A DNA stretch of 64,000 nt. Source: Streptomyces noursei ATCC 11455. GTDB taxonomy: Bacteria > Actinomycetota > Actinomycetes > Streptomycetales > Streptomycetaceae. The DNA is taken from positions 5,146,001-5,210,000 of the forward strand of contig NZ_CP011533.1 in assembly GCF_001704275.1 (NCBI RefSeq). Reading direction: 5' to 3'. Position numbers and translations under genes: made by a program. The notes beneath the pieces were generated by a model. The model was not told the origin of the DNA. It was given only the letters and a program-made list of their open reading frames with translations, and did not search any database. Below, piece after piece: positions 33,456 through 42,733 of this stretch; the first letter of the stretch is position 1; the number at the start of each line of letters is the position of its first letter.

Positions 33456-33911
33456 ATGGAAGCACGTATGAAGAACCCCGCGGTGGTCATTCCGGAGGCC
33501 ATGCAGCCGCTCCTGGACGTGATGAAGGCGACCCGCACGGGCGGGGTGGCGGAGGAGACGCTGGAGCTGGTGCACCTGCGGGCCAGCCAGATCAACGGCT
33601 GCAGCTTCTGCGTCGACGGCGGGGCCAAGAGCGCCCGCAAGGCGGGGGTCGGCGACGACAAGCTGTTCGCGGTGGCGGCCTGGCGGGAGGCGCCGTACTT
33701 CAGTGACGAGGAGCGGGCCGCGCTCGCGCTCACCGAGGCCGCGACCCGGCTCGCGGACAGCTCCGACCCGGTGCCGGACGCCGTCTGGGACGCCGCCGCC
33801 GACCACTTCGACGAGAAGCAGCTGGCGGCGCTCGTCCTGACGATCGGCATCACCAACCTGTTCAACCGGCTCAACGCCACCACCCGGCAGCCGGCGGGCG
33901 CGGGCTGGTAG
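33456..33911 (+). CDS. Carboxymuconolactone decarboxylase / AhpD-like protein
   Basis: This 151-residue helical protein is of the CMD/AhpD family. The redox CxxC appears as NGCSFCVDGGAKSARKAG near 45-62. In peroxidase-active members a histidine follows (CVDxH); here that position is Gly, so classical alkylhydroperoxidase activity is doubtful. The C-terminal LVLTIGITNLFNRLNATTRQPAG segment is typical of the family. ATG 33456 is preceded by GAGGAGAG; GTG 33453 is in frame just before it. Confidence 0.83.
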   Translation: MEARMKNPAVVIPEAMQPLLDVMKATRTGGVAEETLELVHLRASQINGCSFCVDGGAKSARKAGVGDDKLFAVAAWREAPYFSDEERAALALTEAATRLADSSDPVPDAVWDAAADHFDEKQLAALVLTIGITNLFNRLNATTRQPAGAGW

Positions 33912-33928
33912 GGCGCCGGCCGGCCGGT

Positions 33929-33964
33929 GCCGGGGTCGCCCGCCGGGGTGCGGGCGACCCCGGC
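33929..33964. terminator. Hairpin terminator
   Basis: A perfect 15-bp stem (33929-33943 with 33950-33964) with a 6-base loop lies 17 bases past the CMD-family gene. Confidence 0.72.
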
Positions 33965-34077
33965 CGTCGGTCCAACTCCCATGACCCGGGAGGTAATTGT
34001 GTGTCTCCCGTGGGACCGGCATCGTGGGACGCGTCGCAAGCGAAAGCGGCGAAAGCGTCACAACGGGAGGAAGTGCC

Positions 34078-34893
34078 ATGTTCTTCGAAGGCCACGACGG
34101 GACCCGGCTCTGGTACGAGGAGTACGGCGAGGGCGAGCCGCTGGTGTTCGTGTCGAGCGCGATGCTCTTCACCGACATGTGGGAGTACCAGATCCCCTAC
34201 TTCGTGGAGCGCGGCTACCGCTGCATCGCGTTCGACCGGCGCGGGCACGGCCGCTCGGACCGGCCCTCCGGCGGCTACGACACCGCGTCGACCTCGGACG
34301 ACCTGGCCGCCCTGCTGGAGCACCTCGACCTGACCGGGGCGACCCTGATCGGGCACTCGCTGGGCGGCGCGGAGGTCGCCTGCTATCTGGCCCGGCACGG
34401 TTCCGGGCGGGTGCGCCGGGCCGCGTTCGTCGCGGCGACCCTGCCGTTCATGAAGCAGACCGAGGACAACCCCGAGGGGCTGCCGGAGGCCGCGTTCGAG
34501 CAGTCGATGGACATGCTGCGGAACGACCGGCCCCGGTGGATGGCACATCAGGCGCAGGTCTTCTTCGCCACCCACCTGGGCAACGACGTCCACCCGCTGC
34601 TGATCGACTTCACCCTCCAGCAGACGATGTCGTGCGCGCCGTACGCCACCCTCCAGGTGCAGCAGGCGGTCTTCCACACCGACCACCGGGCGGGGCTGCG
34701 CACGATCGACATCCCGACCCTGGTCGTCCACGGCGCGGCCGACTTCTCCGCGCCGATCGACGTCACCGGCCGGCGGACCGCCGAACTGATCCCGGGCGCC
34801 GACTACAAGGAGTACCCGGACGCCGGCCACGGCCTCTACGCCAGCCACCACGCCCGGCTCAACGCGGATCTGCTGGCGTTCCTCAAGAGCTGA
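34078..34893 (+). CDS. Alpha/beta hydrolase (haloperoxidase/arylesterase type)
   Basis: The 271-residue protein shows the triad Ser in GHSLGG (near 95-100), Asp in VVHGAADFSAPID (near 220-232) and His in DAGHGLY (near 248). The FDRRGHGRSDRP segment and length fit cofactor-free haloperoxidase-like esterases. ATG 34078 has GGGAGGAAG close upstream. The 3' end overlaps the stop of the opposite-strand pyrophosphokinase-like gene by 11 bases. The substrate is unknown. Confidence 0.86.
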   Translation: MFFEGHDGTRLWYEEYGEGEPLVFVSSAMLFTDMWEYQIPYFVERGYRCIAFDRRGHGRSDRPSGGYDTASTSDDLAALLEHLDLTGATLIGHSLGGAEVACYLARHGSGRVRRAAFVAATLPFMKQTEDNPEGLPEAAFEQSMDMLRNDRPRWMAHQAQVFFATHLGNDVHPLLIDFTLQQTMSCAPYATLQVQQAVFHTDHRAGLRTIDIPTLVVHGAADFSAPIDVTGRRTAELIPGADYKEYPDAGHGLYASHHARLNADLLAFLKS

Positions 34894-35701
34894 CCGGCAC
34901 CGGGGTGCGCCGCGCCGGGCCGGTCAGCCGCTCGGCCCCGGCCGGCACCGGCACGGCCGCGAAGATCGCGTCCTGCTGCGCCTGGAGCGCGCGCACCCGC
35001 TCCGGCGGGGTGCCCGGCAGCCGCTGCTCCTCGTAGAGCTTGTGGGTCTCGACCTGGGCGGTCTTGCTCTGCGGGGTGTGGAACTGGACCTCGAAGACCT
35101 GGCCCGAGCGGGGGGCGCGCCAGGCGGAGTTGACGGCCTTGTAGCCCTTGGCGCGACCCCAGGTGTTGGACCACCGGGTGTTGTCGTCGCCCCAGGAGGA
35201 GAGCAGGCCGGCGGCCGCGGTGACGCCGTGGGTGTACTGGCCGGTGGGCCACTGGAGGGTGTAGCGGACCGCGTCGTTGATCTGGGCGAGGGAGCTCTCG
35301 ACGCGCTGCCCGGGGGCCTGCCGCAGCGCGGTGGCGACCTTCCGCTTGAGCGAGTCGGGGGACTTGAGCCGCTGGTCGAAGCCGACGACGGTGGCGTGGC
35401 TGAACAGTGCGACGGTGCGGAGCTGGGGGCTGAGGGAGCGTTCCGCCCGGCGGGCGCGGGCCAGGAACGCGTCGACCTTCTCGTTGTCGGCGGCGTCTAG
35501 GTGCAGCCCGTCCCGGCTCCAGCCGCCGTCGGGGTCGGCGGCGCGGGCCCGGCCGGCCGGAACCGCCGGGGCGGGCGCGGAGCCGGGACCGGCCGGGGCG
35601 GCGGTGGCGGAGGGCATCGCGCCCATGCCGAGGGCGGTGGCCAGGGCGGCGGCGAGCGCGGCCCGGGTGACGGTGCGGCGGGCGGTGGGGTGCGGGTTCA
35701 T
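34883..35701 (-). CDS. Secreted RelA/SpoT-like nucleotide pyrophosphokinase
   Basis: This 272-residue protein has a signal peptide (basic start, hydrophobic core about 12-30, ATA-AP cleavage near 34) and a domain like the alarmone synthetases. KSPDSLKRK at 113-121 corresponds to the substrate-binding K-S-x-S-x-x-K helix, INDAVRYTL at 141-149 to the family Asp strand, GYKAVNSAW at 187-194 to the YxS-like strand, and FEVQFHTP at 203-210 to EVQIRT. Streptomyces are known to secrete ATP nucleotide 3'-pyrophosphokinase, which makes pppApp-type nucleotides, and I infer that activity here. No hydrolase domain is present. The stop overlaps the neighbouring hydrolase stop. Confidence 0.8.
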   Translation of the reverse strand: MNPHPTARRTVTRAALAAALATALGMGAMPSATAAPAGPGSAPAPAVPAGRARAADPDGGWSRDGLHLDAADNEKVDAFLARARRAERSLSPQLRTVALFSHATVVGFDQRLKSPDSLKRKVATALRQAPGQRVESSLAQINDAVRYTLQWPTGQYTHGVTAAAGLLSSWGDDNTRWSNTWGRAKGYKAVNSAWRAPRSGQVFEVQFHTPQSKTAQVETHKLYEEQRLPGTPPERVRALQAQQDAIFAAVPVPAGAERLTGPARRTPVPVSS

Positions 35702-35874
35702 CGGGGTACGGGGTTCCTCTCCGTCGGTTCCGCGGTGCGGACGTGACGAGAGGTGCAACGGATCTCCGGCGCATCGGTAGCTGCCCGTGCGGCCCGACGG
35801 CCGCCGGCTGACCGGATCGGTGCGCTGGGCGGCGCGAAACGGACGTCGGGCGCCCCCGCGGTGCCCGGTCAACG

Positions 35875-35912
35875 CGGAACCGCCCCTCCCGAGCGGGGAA
35901 GGGGCGGTTCCG
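35875..35912 (-). terminator. Hairpin terminator after the NlpC/P60 gene
   Basis: A 12-bp perfect stem (35875-35886 with 35901-35912) lies 30 bases downstream of the NlpC/P60 stop, between it and the pyrophosphokinase-like gene. Confidence 0.72.
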
Positions 35913-35942
35913 TGGAGCGGTCCGGGGTGCCGCGGTCCGTGA

Positions 35943-36746
35943 TTACAGGACGCGCACCGCGCCGGTGGGCATGTCGTAGCTGAGCGGCCGCTCGACGATG
36001 CCGGTGCTCGGGTTCTGGGCGCCGATGAAGTTGCCGTTCCCGACGTAGACGGCGACGTGGTAGGCGCTGCCCGCGCTGCCCCAGTACAGGATGTCGCCGA
36101 CCTGGAGGTTGCCGAGGCCGACCTGGGTGCCGGTGGTCGACTGGCTCTGCGAGACGCGCGGCAGGTCGATGCCGATCTGGGAGAACGCGGCCTGGGTCAG
36201 GCCGGAGCAGTCGTACGAGGACGGGCCGCTGGAGCCGAGCACGTACGCCTTGCCGAGCTGCGCCTTCAGGAAGGAGACGAGGGTGGAGACGCTGCCGCTG
36301 CCGCTGCCGGTGGAGACGGCGGAGAGGGTGCTGCGCGCGTCCGAGCGGGAGGCGCGGGTCTGCGCGGCTTCCTTGGCCTTGGCGGCCTCTTCGGCGGCCT
36401 TCTTCGCCTCGGCCTCGGCCTTGGCCTTCTTCTCGGCGGCGGCCTTCGCCTTGTCCGCGGCCTTGTCGGCCTGGGCGGCCGCCGCGTCCTGGAGCGCCTG
36501 CCGCTCGTAGTTGAACGCGGCCTGCTGTGCGGCGTCGGCGCTCTTGGCGGCGCTGGTGGCCAGTGCCGTCGTGATGGTGGGCATCTCCTGGGTTTCGGAG
36601 ACGGGCTTGTCGACGGCATTGGCCGGCACGGTCGCGCCGGTCACCGCGAGCGTGAGGAAGCCACCGGTCACGCCCGCACGCAGGGCCCGCGAGGACGCGG
36701 AGCGGCGGGGCTTCCGGTGGCTGGGTATGAGTGCGTTCGGGGACAT
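35943..36746 (-). CDS. Secreted NlpC/P60 peptidoglycan endopeptidase
   Basis: This 267-residue exported cell-wall hydrolase has a signal peptide ending near 44 (ANA-VD), then a Lys/Ala/Glu coiled coil (about 90-130) and a C-terminal NlpC/P60 domain. The catalytic cysteine is in YDCSGLTQAAF (Cys180), the histidine in AYHVAVYVG (His230), and a polar residue follows in GAQNPSTG. Such enzymes cut the stem peptide between D-Glu and the diamino acid. No c-di-AMP riboswitch, often found before such genes, is recognisable upstream. Confidence 0.9.
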   Translation of the reverse strand: MSPNALIPSHRKPRRSASSRALRAGVTGGFLTLAVTGATVPANAVDKPVSETQEMPTITTALATSAAKSADAAQQAAFNYERQALQDAAAAQADKAADKAKAAAEKKAKAEAEAKKAAEEAAKAKEAAQTRASRSDARSTLSAVSTGSGSGSVSTLVSFLKAQLGKAYVLGSSGPSSYDCSGLTQAAFSQIGIDLPRVSQSQSTTGTQVGLGNLQVGDILYWGSAGSAYHVAVYVGNGNFIGAQNPSTGIVERPLSYDMPTGAVRVL

Positions 36747-37273
36747 GGCACCACGGCTATCAGGAGCCGCAAGTTGCTGCCAACAAAGGTGGAGTGCGCC
36801 ACACTTGATGTGTACGCGACGAATAAAGCGGACTTTTCGTCAACTGCCGTAGCGCCCGCGCGATGTCCGAATTTCGCGATCATGTTCCTACGCACGGCAT
36901 TTGATGGCCGGCGCGGCCTCCGGGCGCGCTTATCACTTCTTGATCCGCCACGCCAAGGCTTCCCGGGCGTCAAGGTCCTATGACTTCAAATCGCGTGGGA
37001 TAGGTCACTCGTGAGTGTCCGTTATGTTCCCGTGACCGGCCGTCGGCCGTCGACCGGCCGCGCGCGCCCCGTCGTTGCGCGACTCCGGCCTCCCGCTCGT
37101 GAACCGAAGCACGTACCGGCGATCACGGCGAGGTCACGAGCGCATCACGTCTACACCCGTCGCGCATATAGCAGTTGGCCGCCGTCCAGCGCCAATTTGC
37201 TTATCAGCCACGTGTCTTGATAATGAGGTTGCCGCGCTGACCAGCGGTAACGCCGGCGAATATCACCTCTGGT

Positions 37274-37444
37274 GATCACTTGCGTGCTTCGTGTAGGGAG
37301 ATCACCGGTCATCCGACTTCATGATCCTTCGTCAGGTGGTGAAGATCACAAAGGCGTTGGCTGACCCCGTGTCGCAGATCACAGACCGACGGGCATAAGA
37401 TGCGGGCATCGGGCTTGTGAACTGCCTCACATATACGTGATCAC
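37274..37444 (+). repeat. Five dispersed GATCAC motifs upstream of nuo
   Basis: GATCAC starts at 37274, 37300, 37344, 37377 and 37439, all in the same orientation, two of them in the palindrome GTGATCAC. This is far above chance for a 170-bp stretch and suggests a multi-site regulator. Confidence 0.5.
37416..37431. promoter_or_regulatory. Rex operator (ROP) upstream of nuoA
   Basis: TGTGAACTGCCTCACA matches the Rex consensus TGTGAA-N4-TTCACA with one mismatch. Rex senses NADH/NAD+ and is known to repress the nuo operon in Streptomyces coelicolor. It lies just downstream of a possible -10 (TAAGAT, 37396-37401), 81 bases before nuoA, where binding would block transcription. Confidence 0.75.
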
Positions 37445-37511
37445 CTCGGGGCGGCCGGCGAGCCCGAGCGGACCGCCATCCAGTCATCGTCGACTGAAGG
37501 GAGCGAGGACG

Positions 37512-37871
37512 GTGAACGCTTACGCGCCCATCCTCGTACTGGGAGCCCTCGGGGCAGGCTTTGCGATCTTCTCCGTGGTCATGGCCACGCTCATCGGCCC
37601 CAGGCGCTACAACCGGGCCAAGCTCGAAGCGTACGAATGCGGAATCGAGCCGACGCCGCACCCGTCAGGCGGCGGTCGCTTCCCGATCAAGTACTACCTG
37701 ACGGCGATGCTCTTCATCGTCTTCGACATCGAGATCGTCTTCCTCTATCCCTGGGCGGTCAGTTTCGACGCCCTGGGGCTGTTCGGGCTCGTCGAGATGC
37801 TCCTCTTCGCGCTCACCGTCTTCGTCGCCTACGCCTATGTCTGGCGTCGCGGCGGCCTGGAATGGGACTAG
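37512..37871 (+). CDS. nuoA: NADH-quinone oxidoreductase subunit A
   Basis: NuoA is a small membrane subunit of complex I at the junction with the peripheral arm. The 119-residue protein has three helices. The conserved loop is AYECGIEP (about 40-47), with [20 protein letters not shown] following; the acidic residues of helix 2 ([12 protein letters not shown]) are as in the family. The GTG at 37512 follows GAGCGAGGACG. It is the first gene of the 14-gene nuo operon and lies 9 bases before nuoB. Confidence 0.95.
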   Translation: MNAYAPILVLGALGAGFAIFSVVMATLIGPRRYNRAKLEAYECGIEPTPHPSGGGRFPIKYYLTAMLFIVFDIEIVFLYPWAVSFDALGLFGLVEMLLFALTVFVAYAYVWRRGGLEWD

Positions 37872-37880
37872 GGGTCACCC

Positions 37881-38467
<587 letters not shown>

Positions 38468-38471
<4 letters not shown>

Positions 38472-39226
38472 GCGAGTCGACGAACCCTCCGAACCCGGAC
38501 GCCCCCGAAGAGGCCGTCCCGGCGCAGCGCGCGGACACCGGCGAGGTGATCGGCACCCGCCGCGGGATGTTCGGCGCCAACAACGGCGGGGACACCTCCG
38601 GTTACGGCGGGCTGGTCCGCACCGTCCGGCTGCCCGGCGCCAGCACCCGGCCCTACGGCGGACCGGCCGGCGCCGGGGAGGGCTACGGCACGTTCGACGA
38701 GATCGCCGACGAGCTGGAGGGCGCCCTCGACGAACAGGGCCTGGTGCCCGAGAACGTCATCGAGAAGACCGTGGTGGACCGCGGCGAGATCACCTTCCAC
38801 GTCCAGCGGGAGTACCTGCCGGCCGTCGCCCGGACCCTGCGCGACGACCCCGCGCTCCGCTTCGAGCTGTGCACCGGCGTCAGCGGCGTCCACTACCCCG
38901 GCGACCAGGGCCGTGAGCTGCACGCCGTCTACCACCTGCGGTCGATCACCCACAACCGGCTGATCCGGCTGGAGGTCACCGCCCCCGACGCCGACCCGCA
39001 CCTGCCGTCGATCGTCGAGGTCTACCCGACCAACGACTGGCACGAGCGCGAGACCTACGACTTCTTCGGCCTGATCTTCGACGGGCACCCCGCGCTCACG
39101 CGGATCATGATGCCGGACGACTGGCAGGGCTTCCCGCAGCGCAAGGACTACCCCCTCGGCGGCATCCCCGTCGAGTACAAGGGCGCGCAGATCCCTGCTC
39201 CCGACCAGCGGAGGTCGTACACCTGA
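38468..39226 (+). CDS. nuoC: NADH-quinone oxidoreductase subunit C
   Basis: This 252-residue subunit of the hydrophilic arm is separate from NuoD here. The first 75 residues are a polar, Gly/Pro-rich extension with [20 protein letters not shown], seen in actinobacterial NuoC. The conserved 30-kDa subunit signature is [27 protein letters not shown] near 197-223. The GTG start lies in a GTGA overlap with nuoB, and the stop overlaps the nuoD ATG by one base. Confidence 0.95.
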
Positions 39227-40560
39227 TGAGCACTCCCAGCGAGGCGTCCCGCGCGTCCGTCCGCGAGACCACCGAGGGCCCCGTCTACACCGTCACCGGT
39301 GGTGACTGGGACGAGATCGCCGCGGCCGCCGCGAAGTCCGACGACGAGCGGATCATCGTCAACATGGGGCCGCAGCACCCCTCCACCCACGGCGTGCTCC
39401 GGCTGATCCTGGAGATCGACGGCGAGACCGTCACCGAGGCCCGCTGCGGCATCGGCTACCTGCACACCGGCATCGAGAAGAACCTCGAATTCCGGACCTG
39501 GACGCAGGGCACCACCTTCGTGACGCGGATGGACTACCTCACGCCGTTCTTCAACGAGACGGCGTACTGCCTGGCCGTGGAGAAGCTGCTCGGCATCACC
39601 GACGACATCCCGGACCGGGCCACCGCGATCCGCGTGATGCTGATGGAGCTCAACAGGCTCTCCTCCCACCTGGTGTGCATCGCCACCGGCGGCATGGAGC
39701 TGGGCGCCACCACGATCATGATCTACGGCTTCCGCGACCGGGAGCTGATCCTCGACATCTACGAGCTGATCACCGGTCTGCGGATGAACCACGCCTACAT
39801 CCGCCCCGGCGGCCTCGCCCAGGACCTGCCGCCCGGCGCCGTCGACCAGGTCCGCGCCTTCGTCAAGAAGATGCGCAAGAACATGGCCGAGTACGACAAG
39901 CTCGCCACCGGCAACCCGGTCTTCAAGGCGCGCATGGAGGACGTCGGCTACCTCGACCTGGCCGGCTGCATGGCCACCGGGGCCACCGGGCCCCTCGTCC
40001 GCTCCGCCGGACTGCCCCATGACCTGCGCAAGGCACAGCCGTACTGTGGATACGAGACCTACGACTTCGAGGTGCCGACAGCCGACACCTGCGATGCCTA
40101 CGGCCGGTTCCTGATCCGGCTGGAGGAGATGCGCCAGTCGCTGAGGATCGTCGAACAGTGCCTGGACCGGCTGGAGCCGGGGCCGGTGATGGTCGCCGAC
40201 AAGAAGATCGCCTGGCCCGCCCAGTTGGCACTCGGCCCCGACGGCCTCGGCAATTCCCTCGACCACATCAAGAAGATCATGGGCACCTCGATGGAGGCCC
40301 TGATCCACCACTTCAAGCTGGTGACGGAGGGCTTCCGGGTCCCGCCAGGACAGGCGTACGCCGCCGTCGAGTCGCCCAAGGGCGAGCTGGGCGTGCACGT
40401 GGTCAGCGACGGCGGCACCCGGCCCTACCGGGTGCACTTCCGCGACCCGTCCTTCACCAACCTGCAGGCCATGGCAGCGATGTGTGAAGGCGGCCAGGTC
40501 GCCGACGTCATCGTCGCCGTCGCGTCCATCGACCCCGTGATGGGAGGCGTCGACCGGTGA
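39226..40560 (+). CDS. nuoD: NADH-quinone oxidoreductase subunit D (49 kDa)
   Basis: NuoD forms the quinone-binding cavity together with NuoB. The 444-residue protein has the family signature [22 protein letters not shown] near residues 46-67 (the His of HPSTHG contacts the quinone head group) and [11 protein letters not shown] near 104-114. [10 protein letters not shown] and the C-terminal DPVMGGVDR end, derived from the hydrogenase large subunit, are intact. It is in tight coupling with nuoC (TGATG) and nuoE (GTGA). Confidence 0.96.
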   Translation: MSTPSEASRASVRETTEGPVYTVTGGDWDEIAAAAAKSDDERIIVNMGPQHPSTHGVLRLILEIDGETVTEARCGIGYLHTGIEKNLEFRTWTQGTTFVTRMDYLTPFFNETAYCLAVEKLLGITDDIPDRATAIRVMLMELNRLSSHLVCIATGGMELGATTIMIYGFRDRELILDIYELITGLRMNHAYIRPGGLAQDLPPGAVDQVRAFVKKMRKNMAEYDKLATGNPVFKARMEDVGYLDLAGCMATGATGPLVRSAGLPHDLRKAQPYCGYETYDFEVPTADTCDAYGRFLIRLEEMRQSLRIVEQCLDRLEPGPVMVADKKIAWPAQLALGPDGLGNSLDHIKKIMGTSMEALIHHFKLVTEGFRVPPGQAYAAVESPKGELGVHVVSDGGTRPYRVHFRDPSFTNLQAMAAMCEGGQVADVIVAVASIDPVMGGVDR

Positions 40561-41351
40561 ACGCCACTCCGGCACCCAAGGACGTCCAGCTGGGGATGCC
40601 CCGGCTTCCGGCACCCGACTACCCGGCCGACGTCAAGGCCCGGCTCGCCGCGGACGCCGAGGAGGTGATCGCGCGCTACCCCGACTCCCGCTCGGCGCTG
40701 CTGCCGCTGCTCCACCTCGTCCAGGCCGAGGACGGCTACGTCACCCGCACCGGCATCCGCTTCTGCGCCGAACAGCTGGGGCTGACCACCGCCGAGGTCA
40801 CCGCCGTCTCGACCTTCTACTCCATGTACCGCCGCAAGCCCAGCGGCGACTACCAGGTCGGGGTCTGCACCAACACCCTGTGCGCGGTGATGGGCGGCGA
40901 CGCCATCTTCGAGGAGCTCAAGGAGCACCTCGGCGTCGACAACGGCGGGACCACCGACGACGGCGCGATCACCCTCGAACACATCGAGTGCAACGCCGCC
41001 TGCGACTTCGCCCCCGTCGTGATGGTCAACTGGGAGTTCTTCGACAACCAGACCCCCCGCTCCGCCCGGCAGCTCGTCGACGACCTGCGGGCCGGCCGGA
41101 CCGTCGCACCCACCCGCGGCGCCCCGCTCTGCTCCTTCAAGGAGACCGCCCGGATCCTCGCCGGCTTCCCCGACACCCGGCCCGGCGCCGTCGCGGCGAC
41201 CGGCGGTGCCGGCCCGGCCTCCCTGGTCGGACTGCGGCTGGCCAGGGGTGAGACACCGCCCGGTCACGCCGACCACGTCGTCTCGCCGCGCGCCACCGCG
41301 GACGGCCCGACCGACGAGGCCGCCGGCCCGACCCACGAGGAGGGGGAGTGA
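40557..41351 (+). CDS. nuoE: NADH-quinone oxidoreductase subunit E (24 kDa)
   Basis: NuoE carries the [2Fe-2S] cluster N1a next to the FMN of NuoF. The 264-residue protein has a thioredoxin-like fold with the ligands in [12 protein letters not shown] near 103-114 and [12 protein letters not shown] near 142-153. A Pro/Ala/Thr-rich C-terminal tail of about 60 residues goes beyond the usual fold. The end overlaps the start region of nuoF. Confidence 0.95.
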   Translation: MNATPAPKDVQLGMPRLPAPDYPADVKARLAADAEEVIARYPDSRSALLPLLHLVQAEDGYVTRTGIRFCAEQLGLTTAEVTAVSTFYSMYRRKPSGDYQVGVCTNTLCAVMGGDAIFEELKEHLGVDNGGTTDDGAITLEHIECNAACDFAPVVMVNWEFFDNQTPRSARQLVDDLRAGRTVAPTRGAPLCSFKETARILAGFPDTRPGAVAATGGAGPASLVGLRLARGETPPGHADHVVSPRATADGPTDEAAGPTHEEGE

Positions 41352-42733
41352 TGACCGTGGCAGCCGAGTTCGGCGGGACCTCCCGGCCGCACGCCGGAGG
41401 ACCGACCAGTCCGGAGAAGGTCCTCGCCCCCGTCCTCTCCGCCTTCTGGGACGCCCCCGAGTCCTGGACCCTGGAGACCTATCTGCGTCACGAGGGCTAC
41501 GAAGGCGCGCGCAAGGCCCTCGCGATGGCCCCGGACGACGTCATCGCCTACGTCAAGGACTCCGGGCTCCGCGGCCGTGGCGGCGCCGGCTTCCCGACCG
41601 GGATGAAATGGCAGTTCATCCCGCAGGGCGACGGCAAACCGCACTATCTCGTGGTCAACGCCGACGAGTCGGAGCCCGGGACCTGCAAGGACATCCCGCT
41701 CCTCTTCGCCAACCCGCATGCCCTCATCGAGGGGATCGTGATCGCCTGTCACGCGATCCGGTCGAACCGTGCCTTCATCTATCTGCGCGGCGAGGTCGTG
41801 CCCGTCCTGCGCCGGCTGCACGAGGCCGTGCGCGAGGCGTACGCGGCGGGCTACCTCGGCAACGACGTCCTCAGCTCGGGCCTCGACCTGGACGTCACGG
41901 TGCACGCGGGCGCCGGCGCGTACATCTGCGGTGAGGAAACCGCGCTGCTGGACTCCCTGGAGGGCCGTCGCGGCCAACCCCGTCTGCGTCCCCCCTTCCC
42001 CGCGGTGGCCGGCCTCTACGCCTGCCCCACTGTGGTGAACAACGTCGAATCCATCGCTTCGGTTCCCGCGATCCTCAACAAGGGCAAGGACTGGTTCAGG
42101 ACGATGGGCAGCGAGAAGTCCCCGGGCTTCACGCTCTACTCGCTCAGCGGCCACGTCGCCAACCCCGGCCAGTACGAAGGCCCGTTGGGGATCACGCTGC
42201 GCCAGCTGCTCGACATCAGCGGCGGCATGCGCCCGGGGCACCGGCTGAAGTTCTGGACGCCGGGCGGCTCCTCGACCCCGATGTTCACCGAGGAGCACCT
42301 CGACGTCCCGCTCGACTACGAGGGCGTCGGCGCGGCCGGCTCGATGCTCGGCACCAAGGCGCTGCAGTGCTTCGACGAGACCACCTGCGTCGTCCGGGCG
42401 GTCACCCGCTGGACCGAGTTCTACGCCCACGAGTCCTGCGGCAAGTGCACCCCGTGCCGTGAAGGGACGTACTGGCTGGTGCAGTTGCTCCGCGACATCG
42501 AGGCCGGCAAGGGCCGACTCGAAGACCTCGACAAGCTCGCCGACATCGCCGACAACATCAACGGCAAGTCCTTCTGCGCCCTCGGCGACGGCGCCGCCTC
42601 GCCGATCTTCTCCTCGCTCCAGTACTTCCGCGCGGAGTACGAGGAGCACATCACCGGCAAGGGCTGTCCCTTCGACCCCGCCAAGTCGACCCTCTGGGCC
42701 GACAACGACGCTCACCTGGGGGTGAACGCATGA
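41351..42733 (+). CDS. nuoF: NADH-quinone oxidoreductase subunit F (51 kDa)
   Basis: NuoF binds NADH and FMN and holds cluster N3; it is the entry point for electrons. In the 460-residue protein the FMN/NADH region is [15 protein letters not shown] near 75-89 and [13 protein letters not shown] near 99-111. The N3 ligands are in [15 protein letters not shown] near 361-375 plus a later Cys in [14 protein letters not shown] 41351 is chosen with GAGGAGG six bases upstream; GTG 41348 is in frame. ATGA overlap with nuoG. Confidence 0.95.
   Translation: MTVAAEFGGTSRPHAGGPTSPEKVLAPVLSAFWDAPESWTLETYLRHEGYEGARKALAMAPDDVIAYVKDSGLRGRGGAGFPTGMKWQFIPQGDGKPHYLVVNADESEPGTCKDIPLLFANPHALIEGIVIACHAIRSNRAFIYLRGEVVPVLRRLHEAVREAYAAGYLGNDVLSSGLDLDVTVHAGAGAYICGEETALLDSLEGRRGQPRLRPPFPAVAGLYACPTVVNNVESIASVPAILNKGKDWFRTMGSEKSPGFTLYSLSGHVANPGQYEGPLGITLRQLLDISGGMRPGHRLKFWTPGGSSTPMFTEEHLDVPLDYEGVGAAGSMLGTKALQCFDETTCVVRAVTRWTEFYAHESCGKCTPCREGTYWLVQLLRDIEAGKGRLEDLDKLADIADNINGKSFCALGDGAASPIFSSLQYFRAEYEEHITGKGCPFDPAKSTLWADNDAHLGVNA

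Larger units (their letters stand above)
36747..37511. other. Divergent regulatory region between NlpC/P60 and nuo
   Basis: About 765 bases have lower GC than the genes around them and no coding bias. The right half contains repeated GATCAC motifs, an ATCACC-TCT-GGTGAT inverted repeat (37262-37276), a possible -10 TAAGAT (37396-37401) and the Rex-like operator. The left half must carry the NlpC/P60 promoter; I see no known riboswitch in it. Confidence 0.6.

Noticed and set aside
33978..34018. Hairpin before the haloperoxidase-like gene
   Set aside because: CGGGAG/CTCCCG and TCCCA/TGGGA can pair, but the register is poor and no regulatory class fits.
36747..37000. c-di-AMP (ydaO-type) riboswitch before the NlpC/P60 gene
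   Set aside because: Such riboswitches often precede these genes, but I could not find the conserved core sequences on the minus strand.
37432..37437. Second nuo -10 box (TATACG)
   Set aside because: No -35 element at a workable distance; TAAGAT upstream is better placed relative to the Rex site.
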